A stretch of DNA of 64,000 bases from Bacteroidia bacterium (GCA_026003255.1 BPGX01000002.1:450330-514329), one strand, 5' to 3'. Positions 1-7,995 are shown, counted from the stretch's first letter. The notes: generated by a model from the sequence alone, not told the origin. A program made the numbers and translations.

Positions 1-1
1 T

Positions 2-421
2 ATTCACCGACATTATTTCAAAATACCCCATAAAATTCTGGCGTTCCAGCATCTTTGCCAGACCTTGAATGTTTCTGAAAAGGAATGTTGTTTTGTTTTT
101 GACGATATTTTAGATTTGAGCATTGCAGAACATTGCGGATTGAGAATGTATGTTCAAAAGCCCTCAGCAGTTTTGTTTAATGAATATGTTTTGAAGAATA
201 ATTTAGCAGATTATGTAAGTTTTTCAGATGGATCTAAAAATGCTGTACGAGAAATTACTGAATTGCTTATAGGTGTGTATGATAATTTTGAAGAAGTATT
301 GAAACACCGCATAGAATTTAGTGCGGTTTACAAAAATTACTTATCTTCTAAAAGACAGATTAAAACCGAAAATTTTACTTACATACAAGACAGGATAGAA
401 TCATTTTCAGATAAAGAATAA
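2..421 (+). CDS. HAD-superfamily phosphatase, C-terminal part (5' end outside window)
   Basis: The frame is open to the left edge, so only the last 139 residues of a longer protein are seen. The motif CFVFDDILDL followed by AEHCGLRMYV and then SDGSKNAVREITELLIG matches the late part of HAD phosphatases of the KdsC-like type, where an acidic pair and a glycine/alanine-rich segment close the active site. It lies 2 bases ahead of the heptose-phosphate kinase gene, as expected for a phosphatase acting in the same nucleotide-heptose route for LPS; this link is inferred from position. The catalytic N-terminal DxD motif is outside the window. Confidence 0.7.
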   Translation: MHRHYFKIPHKILAFQHLCQTLNVSEKECCFVFDDILDLSIAEHCGLRMYVQKPSAVLFNEYVLKNNLADYVSFSDGSKNAVREITELLIGVYDNFEEVLKHRIEFSAVYKNYLSSKRQIKTENFTYIQDRIESFSDKE

Positions 422-423
422 GT

Positions 424-1449
424 ATGTTGATTAGAAGCAAAGCGCCTTTGAGAATTGGATTAGCGGGCGGTGGAACAGATGTGTCGCCGTATTCGGATTT
501 ATATGGAGGAGCAGTGTTGAATGCCACCATTAATCTGTATGCTGTTACAACAATAGAAATTACTAACGATAATACAATAGAGTTTATTCTAGGTAATTTT
601 TCTCAAAGAAAAATATATAAAAGTGAAAAAGAATTGCCAGTAGAAAAACCTTTTGAACTAATGAGTGGCGTTTACAATCGCATAGTCAAAATGTTTGATT
701 TACCACCGCTTTCGTTCAAAATGCATTCTTACATTGAAGCACCACAGGGATCTGGATTAGGAACGTCATCTACTCTGGTAGTATCTATTATTGGTGCATT
801 TGCAGAATGGTTAAAATTACCGCTTGGAAAGTATGATATTGCGCATTTAGCATATGAAATAGAACGATTGGATTTGCAAATGCACGGAGGTAAACAAGAT
901 CAATATGCAGCCACTTTTGGAGGGATAAATTTTTTGGAATTTTATGCGAATGATAAAGTGATTGTCAATCCATTAGATATTAAGCCGCACATTAAAAAAG
1001 AATTAGAATTGTGTTTGTTGCTCTATTTTACAGATACTCAAAGGCATTCCTCTGAAATCATCAAAGAACAAATTCAAAATGTTCAATCCAATAAAACAAC
1101 CTCTATTGAAGCAATGCATCATTTGAAAGAACAAGCGTTGTTATTAAAAGATTATTTATTAAAAGAAGAATTAAATAAAATTGGAGAACTTTTACACTTT
1201 GGTTGGATACATAAAAAACAAATGGCAAGCAATATATCCAATACATTAATTGACAACATCTATGAGTCCGCACTCAAAGCAGGTGCTACCGGAGGAAAAA
1301 TATCCGGAGCAGGAGGAGGGGGATTTATGTTTTTTTATTGTCCTAAAAATACAAAGTTAGAAGTGGCTAATGCAGTATTAAAGTTTGGTGGAAAAACTCA
1401 ACCCTTTCAATTTACAACTGAGGGCTTAACGACTTGGACGGTGGATTAG
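424..1449 (+). CDS. hddA: D-glycero-alpha-D-manno-heptose 7-phosphate kinase (GHMP kinase)
   Basis: 341 residues, full length for the family. The N-terminus RSKAPLRIGLAGGGTDV is the substrate-binding start typical of heptose/fucose GHMP kinases. The ATP-binding motif EAPQGSGLGTSSTL is at about residues 105-117, and the C-terminal GHMP motif GGKISGAGGGGFMFFY is near residue 290. The enzyme phosphorylates heptose 7-phosphate at C1 in the cytoplasm on the way to GDP-heptose for LPS or surface glycan. It follows the HAD phosphatase by 2 bases, so the two are probably cotranscribed. The last 38 bases overlap the convergent cupin gene. Confidence 0.85.
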   Translation: MLIRSKAPLRIGLAGGGTDVSPYSDLYGGAVLNATINLYAVTTIEITNDNTIEFILGNFSQRKIYKSEKELPVEKPFELMSGVYNRIVKMFDLPPLSFKMHSYIEAPQGSGLGTSSTLVVSIIGAFAEWLKLPLGKYDIAHLAYEIERLDLQMHGGKQDQYAATFGGINFLEFYANDKVIVNPLDIKPHIKKELELCLLLYFTDTQRHSSEIIKEQIQNVQSNKTTSIEAMHHLKEQALLLKDYLLKEELNKIGELLHFGWIHKKQMASNISNTLIDNIYESALKAGATGGKISGAGGGGFMFFYCPKNTKLEVANAVLKFGGKTQPFQFTTEGLTTWTVD

Positions 1450-2359
1450 GTAATAAAAATTTTTCCTTTAAGGACGAATCAAAATAAGGTGTTTGATGTA
1501 CTTTGTAATTATTCCAATAAATTGGAAAATGTTTTTTCATAAAAGTATCAATATTACGCATACCTATTAAGTACCAAAGTCCTTTCAAAATACCAATTGG
1601 TGTAGTATTGATGGATCGCATACTCATTGCTATGCTATTTTCTAGATACTCAATATGGTGCCAAAATCCTGGAGGCATTATCAAAGCATCAGATGGTTCT
1701 AATATCACTTCATATCCTTGTGCTTCTTTGAGTTTAGGAAACTGTGTTTCTAATTCATTTATTCTTTCAGCATAATTGGAAAAATCTACCCAACTCAATA
1801 CTTCAAAAGGTTTTCTGTATAAAAGATGTTGTTGGTCAAATGGAAACAATAAAAACTTTTTTCTGCCATAAATTTGAACGTGTAAAACAGTACTATAATC
1901 AATATCAAAATGCATATGAGTAATGGACCCCTTTCCCCCTATAAATAACATTGGGGCTTGCTTTACAATAGGAGAAATAACATCGGTTGGATAATCAAAA
2001 TCTTTTAGTAATTCAGGGGCTTGTGTGTAGATATTGAATAAAAACAAACGCCATTTATGTTCAGGATGTTGTAAAATGTTTTGAATGTAATCGCTAAAAG
2101 CCATATAATCGTCGGCAGTATTGACAGGCGTATAAGCGTCACTTTTGACATTGTTGTACAATGGGACTTTTATATCTTTGATTTTATTTTGGAGATATTC
2201 GGGAGTCCACAAATTTTGGGCTTTCCAACGATGTGCAAAATTTTTTAATACAACAGGCGTTTGTTGGCTAATGTAATTGCGAATTTGCTTTTTACCTACG
2301 ACAGTCAATATTTTAGGAGATTTTAAATGCATATAAACAAAATTAATTGGTGAATTCAA
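1412..2359 (-). CDS. cupin-8 / JmjC-like Fe(II) oxygenase family protein
   Basis: 315 residues with the JmjC/cupin_8 fold signature. An HxD pair (H150, D152 in HMHFDID) and a distal histidine (H234 or H235 in PPGFWHHIEYL) form the likely iron triad, with a basic stretch YGRKKFLLFP between them. Such proteins are 2-oxoglutarate/Fe(II) hydroxylases of proteins or RNA; the substrate here is unknown. The first codons lie inside the left inverted repeat of the adjacent IS30 element, so the native start may be M10 (about 2332) and the native promoter has probably been replaced. The 3' end overlaps hddA by 38 bases, tail to tail. Confidence 0.7.
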   Translation of the reverse strand: MNSPINFVYMHLKSPKILTVVGKKQIRNYISQQTPVVLKNFAHRWKAQNLWTPEYLQNKIKDIKVPLYNNVKSDAYTPVNTADDYMAFSDYIQNILQHPEHKWRLFLFNIYTQAPELLKDFDYPTDVISPIVKQAPMLFIGGKGSITHMHFDIDYSTVLHVQIYGRKKFLLFPFDQQHLLYRKPFEVLSWVDFSNYAERINELETQFPKLKEAQGYEVILEPSDALIMPPGFWHHIEYLENSIAMSMRSINTTPIGILKGLWYLIGMRNIDTFMKKHFPIYWNNYKVHQTPYFDSSLKEKFLLPNPPSKSLSPQL

Positions 2360-2379
2360 GTCACAAATGCAACTTTTTG
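2353..2379 (+). repeat. left outer inverted repeat of IS30 copy A
   Basis: AATTCAA, five unmatched bases, then AAATGCAACTTTTT. It pairs with the right repeat at 3694-3718 at 20 of 25 positions. It overlaps the first codons of the cupin gene. Confidence 0.65.
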
Positions 2380-2598
2380 ATGGTGCAAATATAAATAAAA
2401 TTTTAATCTTGGAAAAATAAATAGATGTATGAGTAAATATTTATAGAAAACTCTACTCAAACAAGCAGTTTTTAGAAAAATTGTAAGGGGATCAAAACAA
2501 GAAAAAACACTTTATACGATGAAATGTTAAAGGATATAGAGGAGGGTGTATGAATCTTTTGGGAAGTTGATTATCTTTGGTATAACTTAAAGAAGAAA

Positions 2599-3579
2599 TT
2601 AAGTTGCAGAAAAACAGAGAGCGTTTGATGGAGAGATGTGCGTATAGCACTCTATTGGTGAGAGATAACCCAATCTTTTTCTTGGTCTGTTATTAAGTTT
2701 GTCTTGCACTTCTTGTATCTGTTCATCAGTGATATTTTCAAAAGATAATTTCTTCGGAAAGTATTGTCTAATGAGCCCATTTAGATTTTCATTTGCTCCT
2801 CTTTGCCATGACTGATAAGGTTTTGCAAAATATATTTCTACACCTAATCTTTGACTTATCTTTTCATGTGCAGCAAATTCTTTTCCGTTATCTACTGTAA
2901 TAGTATGTAAATACTCTTTTATTGGTGAAAGTGTGTGTATTACTTTTTCTGATAGTATATGGGCATTTTTACCCGGTAATTTACTTATCCATACCATTCC
3001 CGTTGCTCTATCATTGATGGTAAGCAAACAACCTTTGTGATTTTTTCCTATTATCGTATCCATCTCTAAATCTCCAAATCGTTTTTTGAATTCTACCTCT
3101 TTAGGCCTTAAATCTATATCCTTTCTATTTTTGATAATGCCTCTATTATCGGTTTTATTCCCTCTTTTTTTATACTTTTTACCTTGCCTTCGCAAGTGCT
3201 TGTATAAACTACCTCCTTTCTTTTTATCTTCCCATATATGTTGATATATCCGTTCATGGCTTACTGTAGGACGCCCTTCTTTCTTGAGCCGATTTGCAAT
3301 CTGCTCTGGACTATGATCTTTCGCTAATAATTCCTCTACAACGGCTTTGATTTCTTCTGTAAAATATCGCTTTTTAGGTTTATTTCTCATTCGTGTTTCA
3401 TACTTTCGTTGTGCTAAATCAGATCTATATTCTCCTGTCCGTTTATCACAATTTCGCTTTAACTCTCTACTAATTACCGATTTGTCTTTACCAATAGCTT
3501 CTGCTATTTCTTTGAGTGAATAATTTTTTGTTCTCATTACACTTATTGCGTATCTTTGCTCTTTGGTGAGATGTTTCAT
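2599..3579 (-). CDS. IS30-family transposase
   Basis: 326 residues, normal length. The N-terminal helix-turn-helix (YSLKEIAEAIGKDKSVISREL, residues 20-40) is the IS30-type DNA-binding domain, followed by a second HTH-like segment (HSPEQIANRLKKEG, about 89-102). The DDE catalytic triad is complete: D174 (LEMDTIIG), D230 (TVDNGKEF) and E264 (RGANENLNGLIRQYFPK). No frameshift is present, so this copy may be active. The 5' half is repeated nearly unchanged in copy B at 7365-7820. Confidence 0.92.
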   Translation of the reverse strand: MKHLTKEQRYAISVMRTKNYSLKEIAEAIGKDKSVISRELKRNCDKRTGEYRSDLAQRKYETRMRNKPKKRYFTEEIKAVVEELLAKDHSPEQIANRLKKEGRPTVSHERIYQHIWEDKKKGGSLYKHLRRQGKKYKKRGNKTDNRGIIKNRKDIDLRPKEVEFKKRFGDLEMDTIIGKNHKGCLLTINDRATGMVWISKLPGKNAHILSEKVIHTLSPIKEYLHTITVDNGKEFAAHEKISQRLGVEIYFAKPYQSWQRGANENLNGLIRQYFPKKLSFENITDEQIQEVQDKLNNRPRKRLGYLSPIECYTHISPSNALCFSAT

Positions 3580-3693
3580 TTTGCAACTTTTTTAGGAAGG
3601 AAAGGGACAAAAATAATATCTCTCCATCAGGGTAAAGAGGAGAAAGAATATTTTCTTTCTCCCTTTCCTTGAAAAATATAATTTTTTTACTCC

Positions 3694-3718
3694 AAAAGTT
3701 GCATTTATTAGTTGAATT
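3694..3718 (-). repeat. right outer inverted repeat of IS30 copy A
   Basis: Read on the minus strand it gives AATTCAA-CTAAT-AAATGCAACTTTT, the partner of the left repeat. The same sequence ends the truncated copy at 7935-7959. Confidence 0.65.
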
Positions 3719-3724
3719 TAGTAT

Positions 3725-3929
3725 ATTAAATAAGTGGAATAATCTCACACCCATACAAAGAAATGAATGGATTTGCTGGATAACTATTGTGAAAAAAGAA
3801 GAAACAAGAAAAGAACACATTCGCAGAATGTTAGAAGATTTGAAATCAGGTAAAAAAACACCTTGTTGTTGGCCAGGATGTCCGCATAGAAGACCCAATG
3901 CGAAAAAGTGGTTGAAAGGAAAAAATTGA
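3725..3929 (+). pseudogene. 5'-truncated YdeI/OmpD-associated family gene
   Basis: The frame running from the IS30 right end to 3929 encodes about 67 residues with TPIQRNEWICWI, KKEETRKEHIRRMLEDL and the end CCWPGCPHRRPNAKKWLKG. This is recognisable as the C-terminal tail of YdeI/OmpD-associated (bacteriocin-protection-like) proteins. The rest of the gene is missing: the reading frame enters directly from insertion-sequence DNA, and no N-terminal half is seen on the far side of the element. The element therefore probably caused a deletion or rearrangement as well as an insertion. Not expected to be functional. Confidence 0.65.
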
Positions 3930-3935
3930 CAATCT

Positions 3936-4301
3936 TTATTTACTTGATTTTCCAATAATATTTTTTCTGTGTTCTAATCCCCATTTTACCATTACATCTA
4001 ACACTTTACGAAACGATTTTCCAGATGAAGTAAGTTCATATTCAACAACAGGTGGTATATTGCTAATCACTTTTCTCTTTACAATACCGTTTATCTCTAA
4101 TTCCTTTAATTCTTTAGAAAGCATCCTTGGATTGATATTTGGTATTTCACGAATAAGTTCATTGAATCTTTTCTTTCCATACAACAATGTGCCAATAATG
4201 GGTAACTTCCATTTTCCACTAATAACATTCAAAGTATCCTTTACTGCCAAAACATATTCACCTGAACACTTCTTTACTTCTTTCAAATCTTTTTTACTCA
4301 T
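3936..4301 (-). CDS. HxlR-family (DUF24) winged-helix transcriptional regulator
   Basis: 121 residues. The HxlR core is present: a conserved N-terminal cysteine (KKCSGEYVL, residue 12), LNVISGKWKLPIIGTLLYGKKRFNELIREIPNIN and the wing segment MLSKELKELEINGIVKRKV, ending VEYELTSSGKSF. Regulators of this family often sense thiol-reactive quinones or aldehydes through the N-terminal cysteine (for example YodB, CatR and HypR in Bacillus). It is divergent from the DoxX gene, and the space between them holds a perfect operator-like palindrome at 4333-4352. Autorepression plus control of the doxX-frnE genes is therefore likely, by inference. Confidence 0.85.
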   Translation of the reverse strand: MSKKDLKEVKKCSGEYVLAVKDTLNVISGKWKLPIIGTLLYGKKRFNELIREIPNINPRMLSKELKELEINGIVKRKVISNIPPVVEYELTSSGKSFRKVLDVMVKWGLEHRKNIIGKSSK

Positions 4302-4330
4302 AATTTTTAATTTTAATTTTAATTTTAATT
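4302..4330. repeat. AATTTT hexamer tandem repeat in the hxlR leader
   Basis: About four copies of a 6-bp AT unit lie directly before the hxlR start codon and next to the operator palindrome. Changes in copy number would change the spacing between operator/promoter and start codon. Confidence 0.6.
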
Positions 4331-4332
4331 AA

Positions 4333-4352
4333 CACTATACAAATGTATAGTG
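4333..4352. promoter_or_regulatory. putative HxlR operator palindrome
   Basis: CACTATAC-AAAT-GTATAGTG is a perfect 8-bp inverted repeat, followed at 4353-4358 by a further half-site CTATAC. It lies in the divergent hxlR-doxX promoter region, where HxlR dimers would bind. Binding by this regulator is inferred. Confidence 0.6.
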
Positions 4353-4425
4353 CTATACTTTTTAATAATACTTGCAAAAGCGAAGCAAATATATGTAAAT
4401 TTGCACCAACAAAAAAATCAAAACT

Positions 4426-4830
4426 ATGGAACAAAAAAACAAAAACTTGAATGTCTTGTTGTGGATTGCTCAAGTTGCATTAGCCGCTATTTTTTTAATG
4501 GCAGGCATTATGAAATCTACAACTCCCATTAACGAACTCTCTCAAAAATTAAATTGGGTAAGTGAAGACACCAAATTTCTTGTAAGATTTATTGGTATTT
4601 CTGAATTGTTAGGGGCTATCGGATTAATTTTACCATCTTTACTTAGAATTAAACCTATTCTAACACCTCTTGCTGCACTCGGTTTTTTAATTATTATGAT
4701 TTCGGCAATTATATTTCACATCGTAAGAGGTGAGTACAATGTATTACCTATTAATTTTCTTTTTGGTGCGATAGCATTGTTTATTGCATGGGGAAGATAT
4801 AAAAAAGTTCCAATTCAACCCAAATCTTAA
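4426..4830 (+). CDS. DoxX-family membrane protein
   Basis: 134 residues with four hydrophobic segments (about 9-26, 45-64, 72-92, 100-117), the DoxX layout. Characteristic pieces are WIAQVALAAIFLMAGIMKST near the N-terminus and FIGISELLGAIGLILPSL. DoxX proteins are small inner-membrane proteins linked to quinone or thiol redox stress; in Bacillus the DoxX protein CatD is paired with an extradiol dioxygenase under an HxlR regulator. The same three classes (HxlR, DoxX, extradiol dioxygenase) occur here in a row. The start follows an AT-rich leader and agrees with the family N-terminus. Confidence 0.8.
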   Translation: MEQKNKNLNVLLWIAQVALAAIFLMAGIMKSTTPINELSQKLNWVSEDTKFLVRFIGISELLGAIGLILPSLLRIKPILTPLAALGFLIIMISAIIFHIVRGEYNVLPINFLFGAIALFIAWGRYKKVPIQPKS

Positions 4831-4832
4831 TT

Positions 4833-4964
4833 ATGAGTGAAAATAAAAAGAATACCATTGAAATGTTCTACACTCTTACTTGCCCAAATTGTAAGATATT
4901 AGAAAAAATGCTTAAAGAAGTACTACATATTAAAGATAATATATTCATTCATCATATCCGATGA
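4833..4964 (+). CDS. 43-residue CxxC thioredoxin-like mini-protein
   Basis: A short frame beginning 2 bases after the doxX stop. It encodes IEMFYTLTCPNCKILEKM: a beta strand, a CPNC redox motif and the first helix of a thioredoxin fold, and then ends after 43 residues. Its stop overlaps the start of the next gene by 4 bases (ATGA), which points to translational coupling and so to real expression. A full thioredoxin fold needs about 80 residues, so it is either a minimal redox peptide or a truncated glutaredoxin-like gene. Confidence 0.5.
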   Translation: MSENKKNTIEMFYTLTCPNCKILEKMLKEVLHIKDNIFIHHIR

Positions 4965-5854
4965 ATCGCAGAGAATTTATGCAGTCATTATTAAGTTTAG
5001 CGGCTGTTGGAACTTTATCAAGTTTCAAAAGCATTACTGATCTTTTTCCTTCACAAAGTAAAAAGTTACCAGTAATATTCACATCACATGGTAATCCTTT
5101 TGATATTATAAAATCAAGAGAAGAAAGACCATTTTGGAAAAAACTTTATGAATTAGGTATTGAGTTACAAAATAAACACGAAATCAAAGCTGCATTAATT
5201 GTTTCTGCTCATTGGTGTACAAAAGGCACTTATGTAAATGTTTCTCCACATCCAAAACAAATCTACGATTACTACGGATTTCCTGAAGATTATTACAAGG
5301 TTGTTTACAAAGCAAAAGGTTCGCCAGAATATGCTTATGAAGTAAAAAAATTGGCTCAAGAAGTAAAAGAAACCACTGATTGGGGACTTGACCATGGTGC
5401 TTGGCCTATGCTTATGCATTTATTTCCAGATGGTTATATACCCGTCTTTCAAATGAGTATTCATTATTATGCTTCTCCGCAATATCATTACAACCTTGCT
5501 AAACAATTGAAATCATTAAGAGAAAAAGGTGTGTTAATCATTGGAAGTGGTGCTTTAATACATAATCTTCAACTTGCAGGAAAGAAAATGTATGAAAATG
5601 ATATGACACCTTATGGTTGGGAATTTGAATACGATGAATGGATTAAAAAACAAATTGAATCCAGAAACATTGATAATATTATCAATTATGAAAAAAGTCA
5701 TCCATTAGGAAAATTAGCCGCACCAACACCCGATCATTTTGTACCCGTTCTTTACACACTTGGTTTGATAGATAGCAAAGATGAATTACAATTCTTTTAT
5801 GAAGGTCATCCTACTCTTCCCGCTTTTAGTGAAAGAAGTTTTATATTTGCTTAA
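4961..5854 (+). CDS. ygiD: YgiD/DODA-type class III extradiol dioxygenase
   Basis: 297 residues. The N-terminus MNRREFMQSLLSLAAVGTLS resembles a twin-arginine or lipoprotein-like signal, so export is possible. The body has the metal-site pattern of the 4,5-DOPA extradiol dioxygenase family: FTSHGNP, VSAHWCT, TDWGLDHGAWPML and TPDHFVPVLY. Family members open catechol-type rings with O2 using Fe(II) or Zn at the histidines. The start codon overlaps the CxxC mini-gene. With HxlR and DoxX upstream, a role against catechols or quinones is inferred; the substrate is unknown. Confidence 0.82.
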   Translation: MNRREFMQSLLSLAAVGTLSSFKSITDLFPSQSKKLPVIFTSHGNPFDIIKSREERPFWKKLYELGIELQNKHEIKAALIVSAHWCTKGTYVNVSPHPKQIYDYYGFPEDYYKVVYKAKGSPEYAYEVKKLAQEVKETTDWGLDHGAWPMLMHLFPDGYIPVFQMSIHYYASPQYHYNLAKQLKSLREKGVLIIGSGALIHNLQLAGKKMYENDMTPYGWEFEYDEWIKKQIESRNIDNIINYEKSHPLGKLAAPTPDHFVPVLYTLGLIDSKDELQFFYEGHPTLPAFSERSFIFA

Positions 5855-5875
5855 AAATATCTTTGCTTTAGCAAT

Positions 5876-6715
5876 ATGATTTCTTTTCCAAATTCAAAAT
5901 ATCTTCTCTTAATTGGCACTTTATTTTTTCATTTAAATTTCTTTGCTCAAAAAAAATTAAAATCATCTCAACAAAAATTTCAAAAACAAAACACTATGGA
6001 AAATAAAATGAAAATAGAAGTATGGAGCGATGTTGTTTGTCCATTCTGCTATATTGGAAAAAGAAAACTTGATTTAATATTACAAAACTTTGAACACAAA
6101 AATAAAATTCAAATTGAATGGAAAAGTTTTCAATTAGATCCCGAAATGATTACTCAACCAAATAAAAATATCAATCAATATCTTTCTGAAAGAAAAGGTA
6201 TTCCTTTGAAAAAAGCACAAGAACTAAATGAATATGTTTCAAATATGGCTAAAGAAGTAGGATTGCATTACAATTTAGATAAAGCCATACCAGCAAATAC
6301 TTTGAAAGCTCATCAACTTATTCATTACGCTAAAAAATTTGGAAAACAAACAGAAGCAGAAGAATTACTATTTCAATCTTATTTTATTGATGGAAAAAAT
6401 ATTGATGATATCAATACTTTGTTAGAAGTTGCAAAATCTTTAGGTTTGAATACTAATGAATTAAAAGACATATTAGAAAATAACAAACTTGTTAACGAAG
6501 TTCAACAAGATATTTATGAAGCCAAACAATTAGGTATAAGCGGCGTACCATTTTTCTTATTCAATGATAAATATGCTATTTCAGGAGCACAAGATATTAA
6601 AGTGTTTTCACACACATTAGATAAAGCATATAAAGATTGGGAAAAAGAAAATCAATCAACTACAATAGAAACTATCAAAGGTAAAGTATGCACACCAGAT
6701 GGCGAATGCAAATAA
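5876..6715 (+). CDS. DsbA-family oxidoreductase of the FrnE type
   Basis: 279 residues from the first ATG, with a hydrophobic N-terminal segment (YLLLIGTLFFHLNFFA) that looks like a signal peptide; an internal ATG at 5996 would give the usual cytoplasmic FrnE length of about 239. The redox motif VVCPFCYIGKRKL follows the first strand, and GISGVPFFLFNDKYAISGAQ carries the cis-proline loop (GVP) near the C-terminus. FrnE proteins are disulfide isomerase-like enzymes of oxidative stress response. It lies 21 bases after ygiD in the same cassette, so cotranscription is likely. Confidence 0.85.
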   Translation: MISFPNSKYLLLIGTLFFHLNFFAQKKLKSSQQKFQKQNTMENKMKIEVWSDVVCPFCYIGKRKLDLILQNFEHKNKIQIEWKSFQLDPEMITQPNKNINQYLSERKGIPLKKAQELNEYVSNMAKEVGLHYNLDKAIPANTLKAHQLIHYAKKFGKQTEAEELLFQSYFIDGKNIDDINTLLEVAKSLGLNTNELKDILENNKLVNEVQQDIYEAKQLGISGVPFFLFNDKYAISGAQDIKVFSHTLDKAYKDWEKENQSTTIETIKGKVCTPDGECK

Positions 6716-6728
6716 AATTATTATTATT

Positions 6729-7301
6729 ATGAACTTTAAAATTAATCAACCTCTCAATACGAAAGAGTACATTGAACTTTTTCAACAAAATGCAAATGGC
6801 ATCAGAAAAGATTACAGTGATGAATATATTCCCTATTTGCAACTCAATTACAAAAGATTTGAAAGAGTTATCAAAAATTATGACCCATCAAATGAAGTGA
6901 TTAATGCTTTTGCAAAATTATCATTTCAACCAAAACTATATATTATTACCGAGCCATGGTGTGGAGATGCCGCACAATCTGTTCCTGTATTTATCAAAAT
7001 ATGGGAAAAATTAAATTACTCAGACATCACTTTTATTTTAAGAGATAAAAATCCTGATATAATGGATTTGTATCTCACTGATGGTAATAAGAGAAGTATT
7101 CCTATTGCTATTTTTGAAAAACCAGATGGTTCTGAATGGTTTCATTGGGGACCAAGACCTCAGAAAGCACAGATAATTTTTGATGAAGTAAAAAAACAAA
7201 GTGATCGTCCTGAGCATGCTTACGAAGCATTACAAAAATTCTACAACGAAGATAAAGGAAAAAGCATTGAAGAAGAATTGATGAAAAAATTGGTGGAATA
7301 A
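6729..7301 (+). CDS. thioredoxin-fold protein with WCGDA motif
   Basis: 190 residues from the ATG at 6729, a more likely start than the upstream GTG/TTG-type codons inside the frnE end. The motif ITEPWCGDAAQSVPVF replaces the second CxxC cysteine with alanine, so only one catalytic cysteine remains; RSIPIAIF carries the cis-proline. This single-cysteine thioredoxin family is common in Bacteroidota and its reaction is not established. It is the last gene of the redox cassette, followed by the IS30 fragment. Confidence 0.75.
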   Translation: MNFKINQPLNTKEYIELFQQNANGIRKDYSDEYIPYLQLNYKRFERVIKNYDPSNEVINAFAKLSFQPKLYIITEPWCGDAAQSVPVFIKIWEKLNYSDITFILRDKNPDIMDLYLTDGNKRSIPIAIFEKPDGSEWFHWGPRPQKAQIIFDEVKKQSDRPEHAYEALQKFYNEDKGKSIEEELMKKLVE

Positions 7302-7364
7302 ATTTTTTGTTGTGAATGTAAAAATCACTATCTAAGCTTTTTTCAACTAAAATAGCTGTCTTTT

Positions 7365-7820
7365 TTAATTCAAATGTTCATCTCTTTTATCTGTTTTATT
7401 CCCACTTTTTTTATACTTTTTACCTTGCCTTCGCAAGTGCTTGTATAAACTACCTCCTTTCTTTTTATCTTCCCATATATGTTGATATATCCGTTCATGG
7501 CTTACTGTAGGACGCCCTTCTTTCTTGAGCCGATTTGCAATCTGCTCTGGACTATGATCTTTCGCTAATAATTCCTCTACAACGGCTTTGATTTCTTCTG
7601 TAAAATATCGCTTTTTAGGTTTATTTCTCATTCGTGTTTCATACTTTCGTTGTGCTAAATCAGATCTATATTCTCCTGTCCGTTTATCACAATTTCGCTT
7701 TAACTCTCTACTAATTACCGATTTGTCTTTACCAATAGCTTCTGCTATTTCTTTGAGTGAATAATTTTTTGTTCTCATTACACTTATTGCGTATCTTTGC
7801 TCTTTGGTGAGATGTTTCAT
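7365..7820 (-). pseudogene. IS30 transposase fragment (N-terminal 140 residues)
   Basis: It matches residues 1-145 of the copy A transposase (both helix-turn-helix segments), with one change in KKRGNKTD to KKSGNKTD, then runs into unrelated DNA and stops. D174, D230 and E264 are missing, so no catalysis is possible; the fragment could still bind the IS ends. Confidence 0.8.
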
Positions 7821-7965
7821 TTTGCAACTTTTTTAGGAAGGAAAGGGACAAAAATAATATCTCTCCATCAGGGTAAAGAGGAGAAAGAATATTTTCTTTC
7901 TCCCTTTCCTTGAAAAATATAATTTTTTTACTCCAAAAGTTGCATTTATTAGTTGAATTTAGTAT
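7385..7965 (-). mobile_element. truncated IS30-family element, copy B
   Basis: The right 580 bases of copy A are present again in the same orientation, nearly identical from about 7395 to 7965, including the upstream hairpin and the right inverted repeat. The left part (3' half of the transposase) is absent, so the copy is immobile on its own. Its right end stops about 30 bases from the tmRNA 3' end. Confidence 0.8.
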
Positions 7966-7995
7966 TACATTTGAATTCCTAAGTTTATAAAAATG

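Larger units (their letters stand above)
2353..3724 (-). mobile_element. IS30-family insertion sequence, complete copy A
   Basis: About 1.37 kb. The outer inverted repeat is AATTCAA-N5-AAATGCAACTTTT at 2353-2377, and its complement lies at 3695-3718. The right boundary is supported by the second copy (7385-7965), which is identical up to the shared TTTAGTAT (3724/7965) and diverges directly after it. One transposase gene fills most of the element. A second, inner pair AAGTTGCA (2601-2608) and TGCAACTT (3582-3589) flanks the gene tightly. A strong palindrome GAGAAAGA-N6-TCTTTCTC lies upstream of the transposase and could form a hairpin. The exact left end and the target duplication are not resolved. 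Confidence 0.75.

Noticed and set aside
3488-3955. Additional minus-strand frames at the right end of both IS30 copies (3488-3955 and 7729-8034)
   Set aside because: They run against the transposase start and through the hairpin region in another frame, and encode low-complexity sequence. Shadows of the IS.
2353-7965. Intact composite transposon
   Set aside because: The second IS30 copy lacks its left half, its left inverted repeat and all catalytic residues, so the pair cannot move the cassette by IS30 transposition in the present form. The copies could still recombine.
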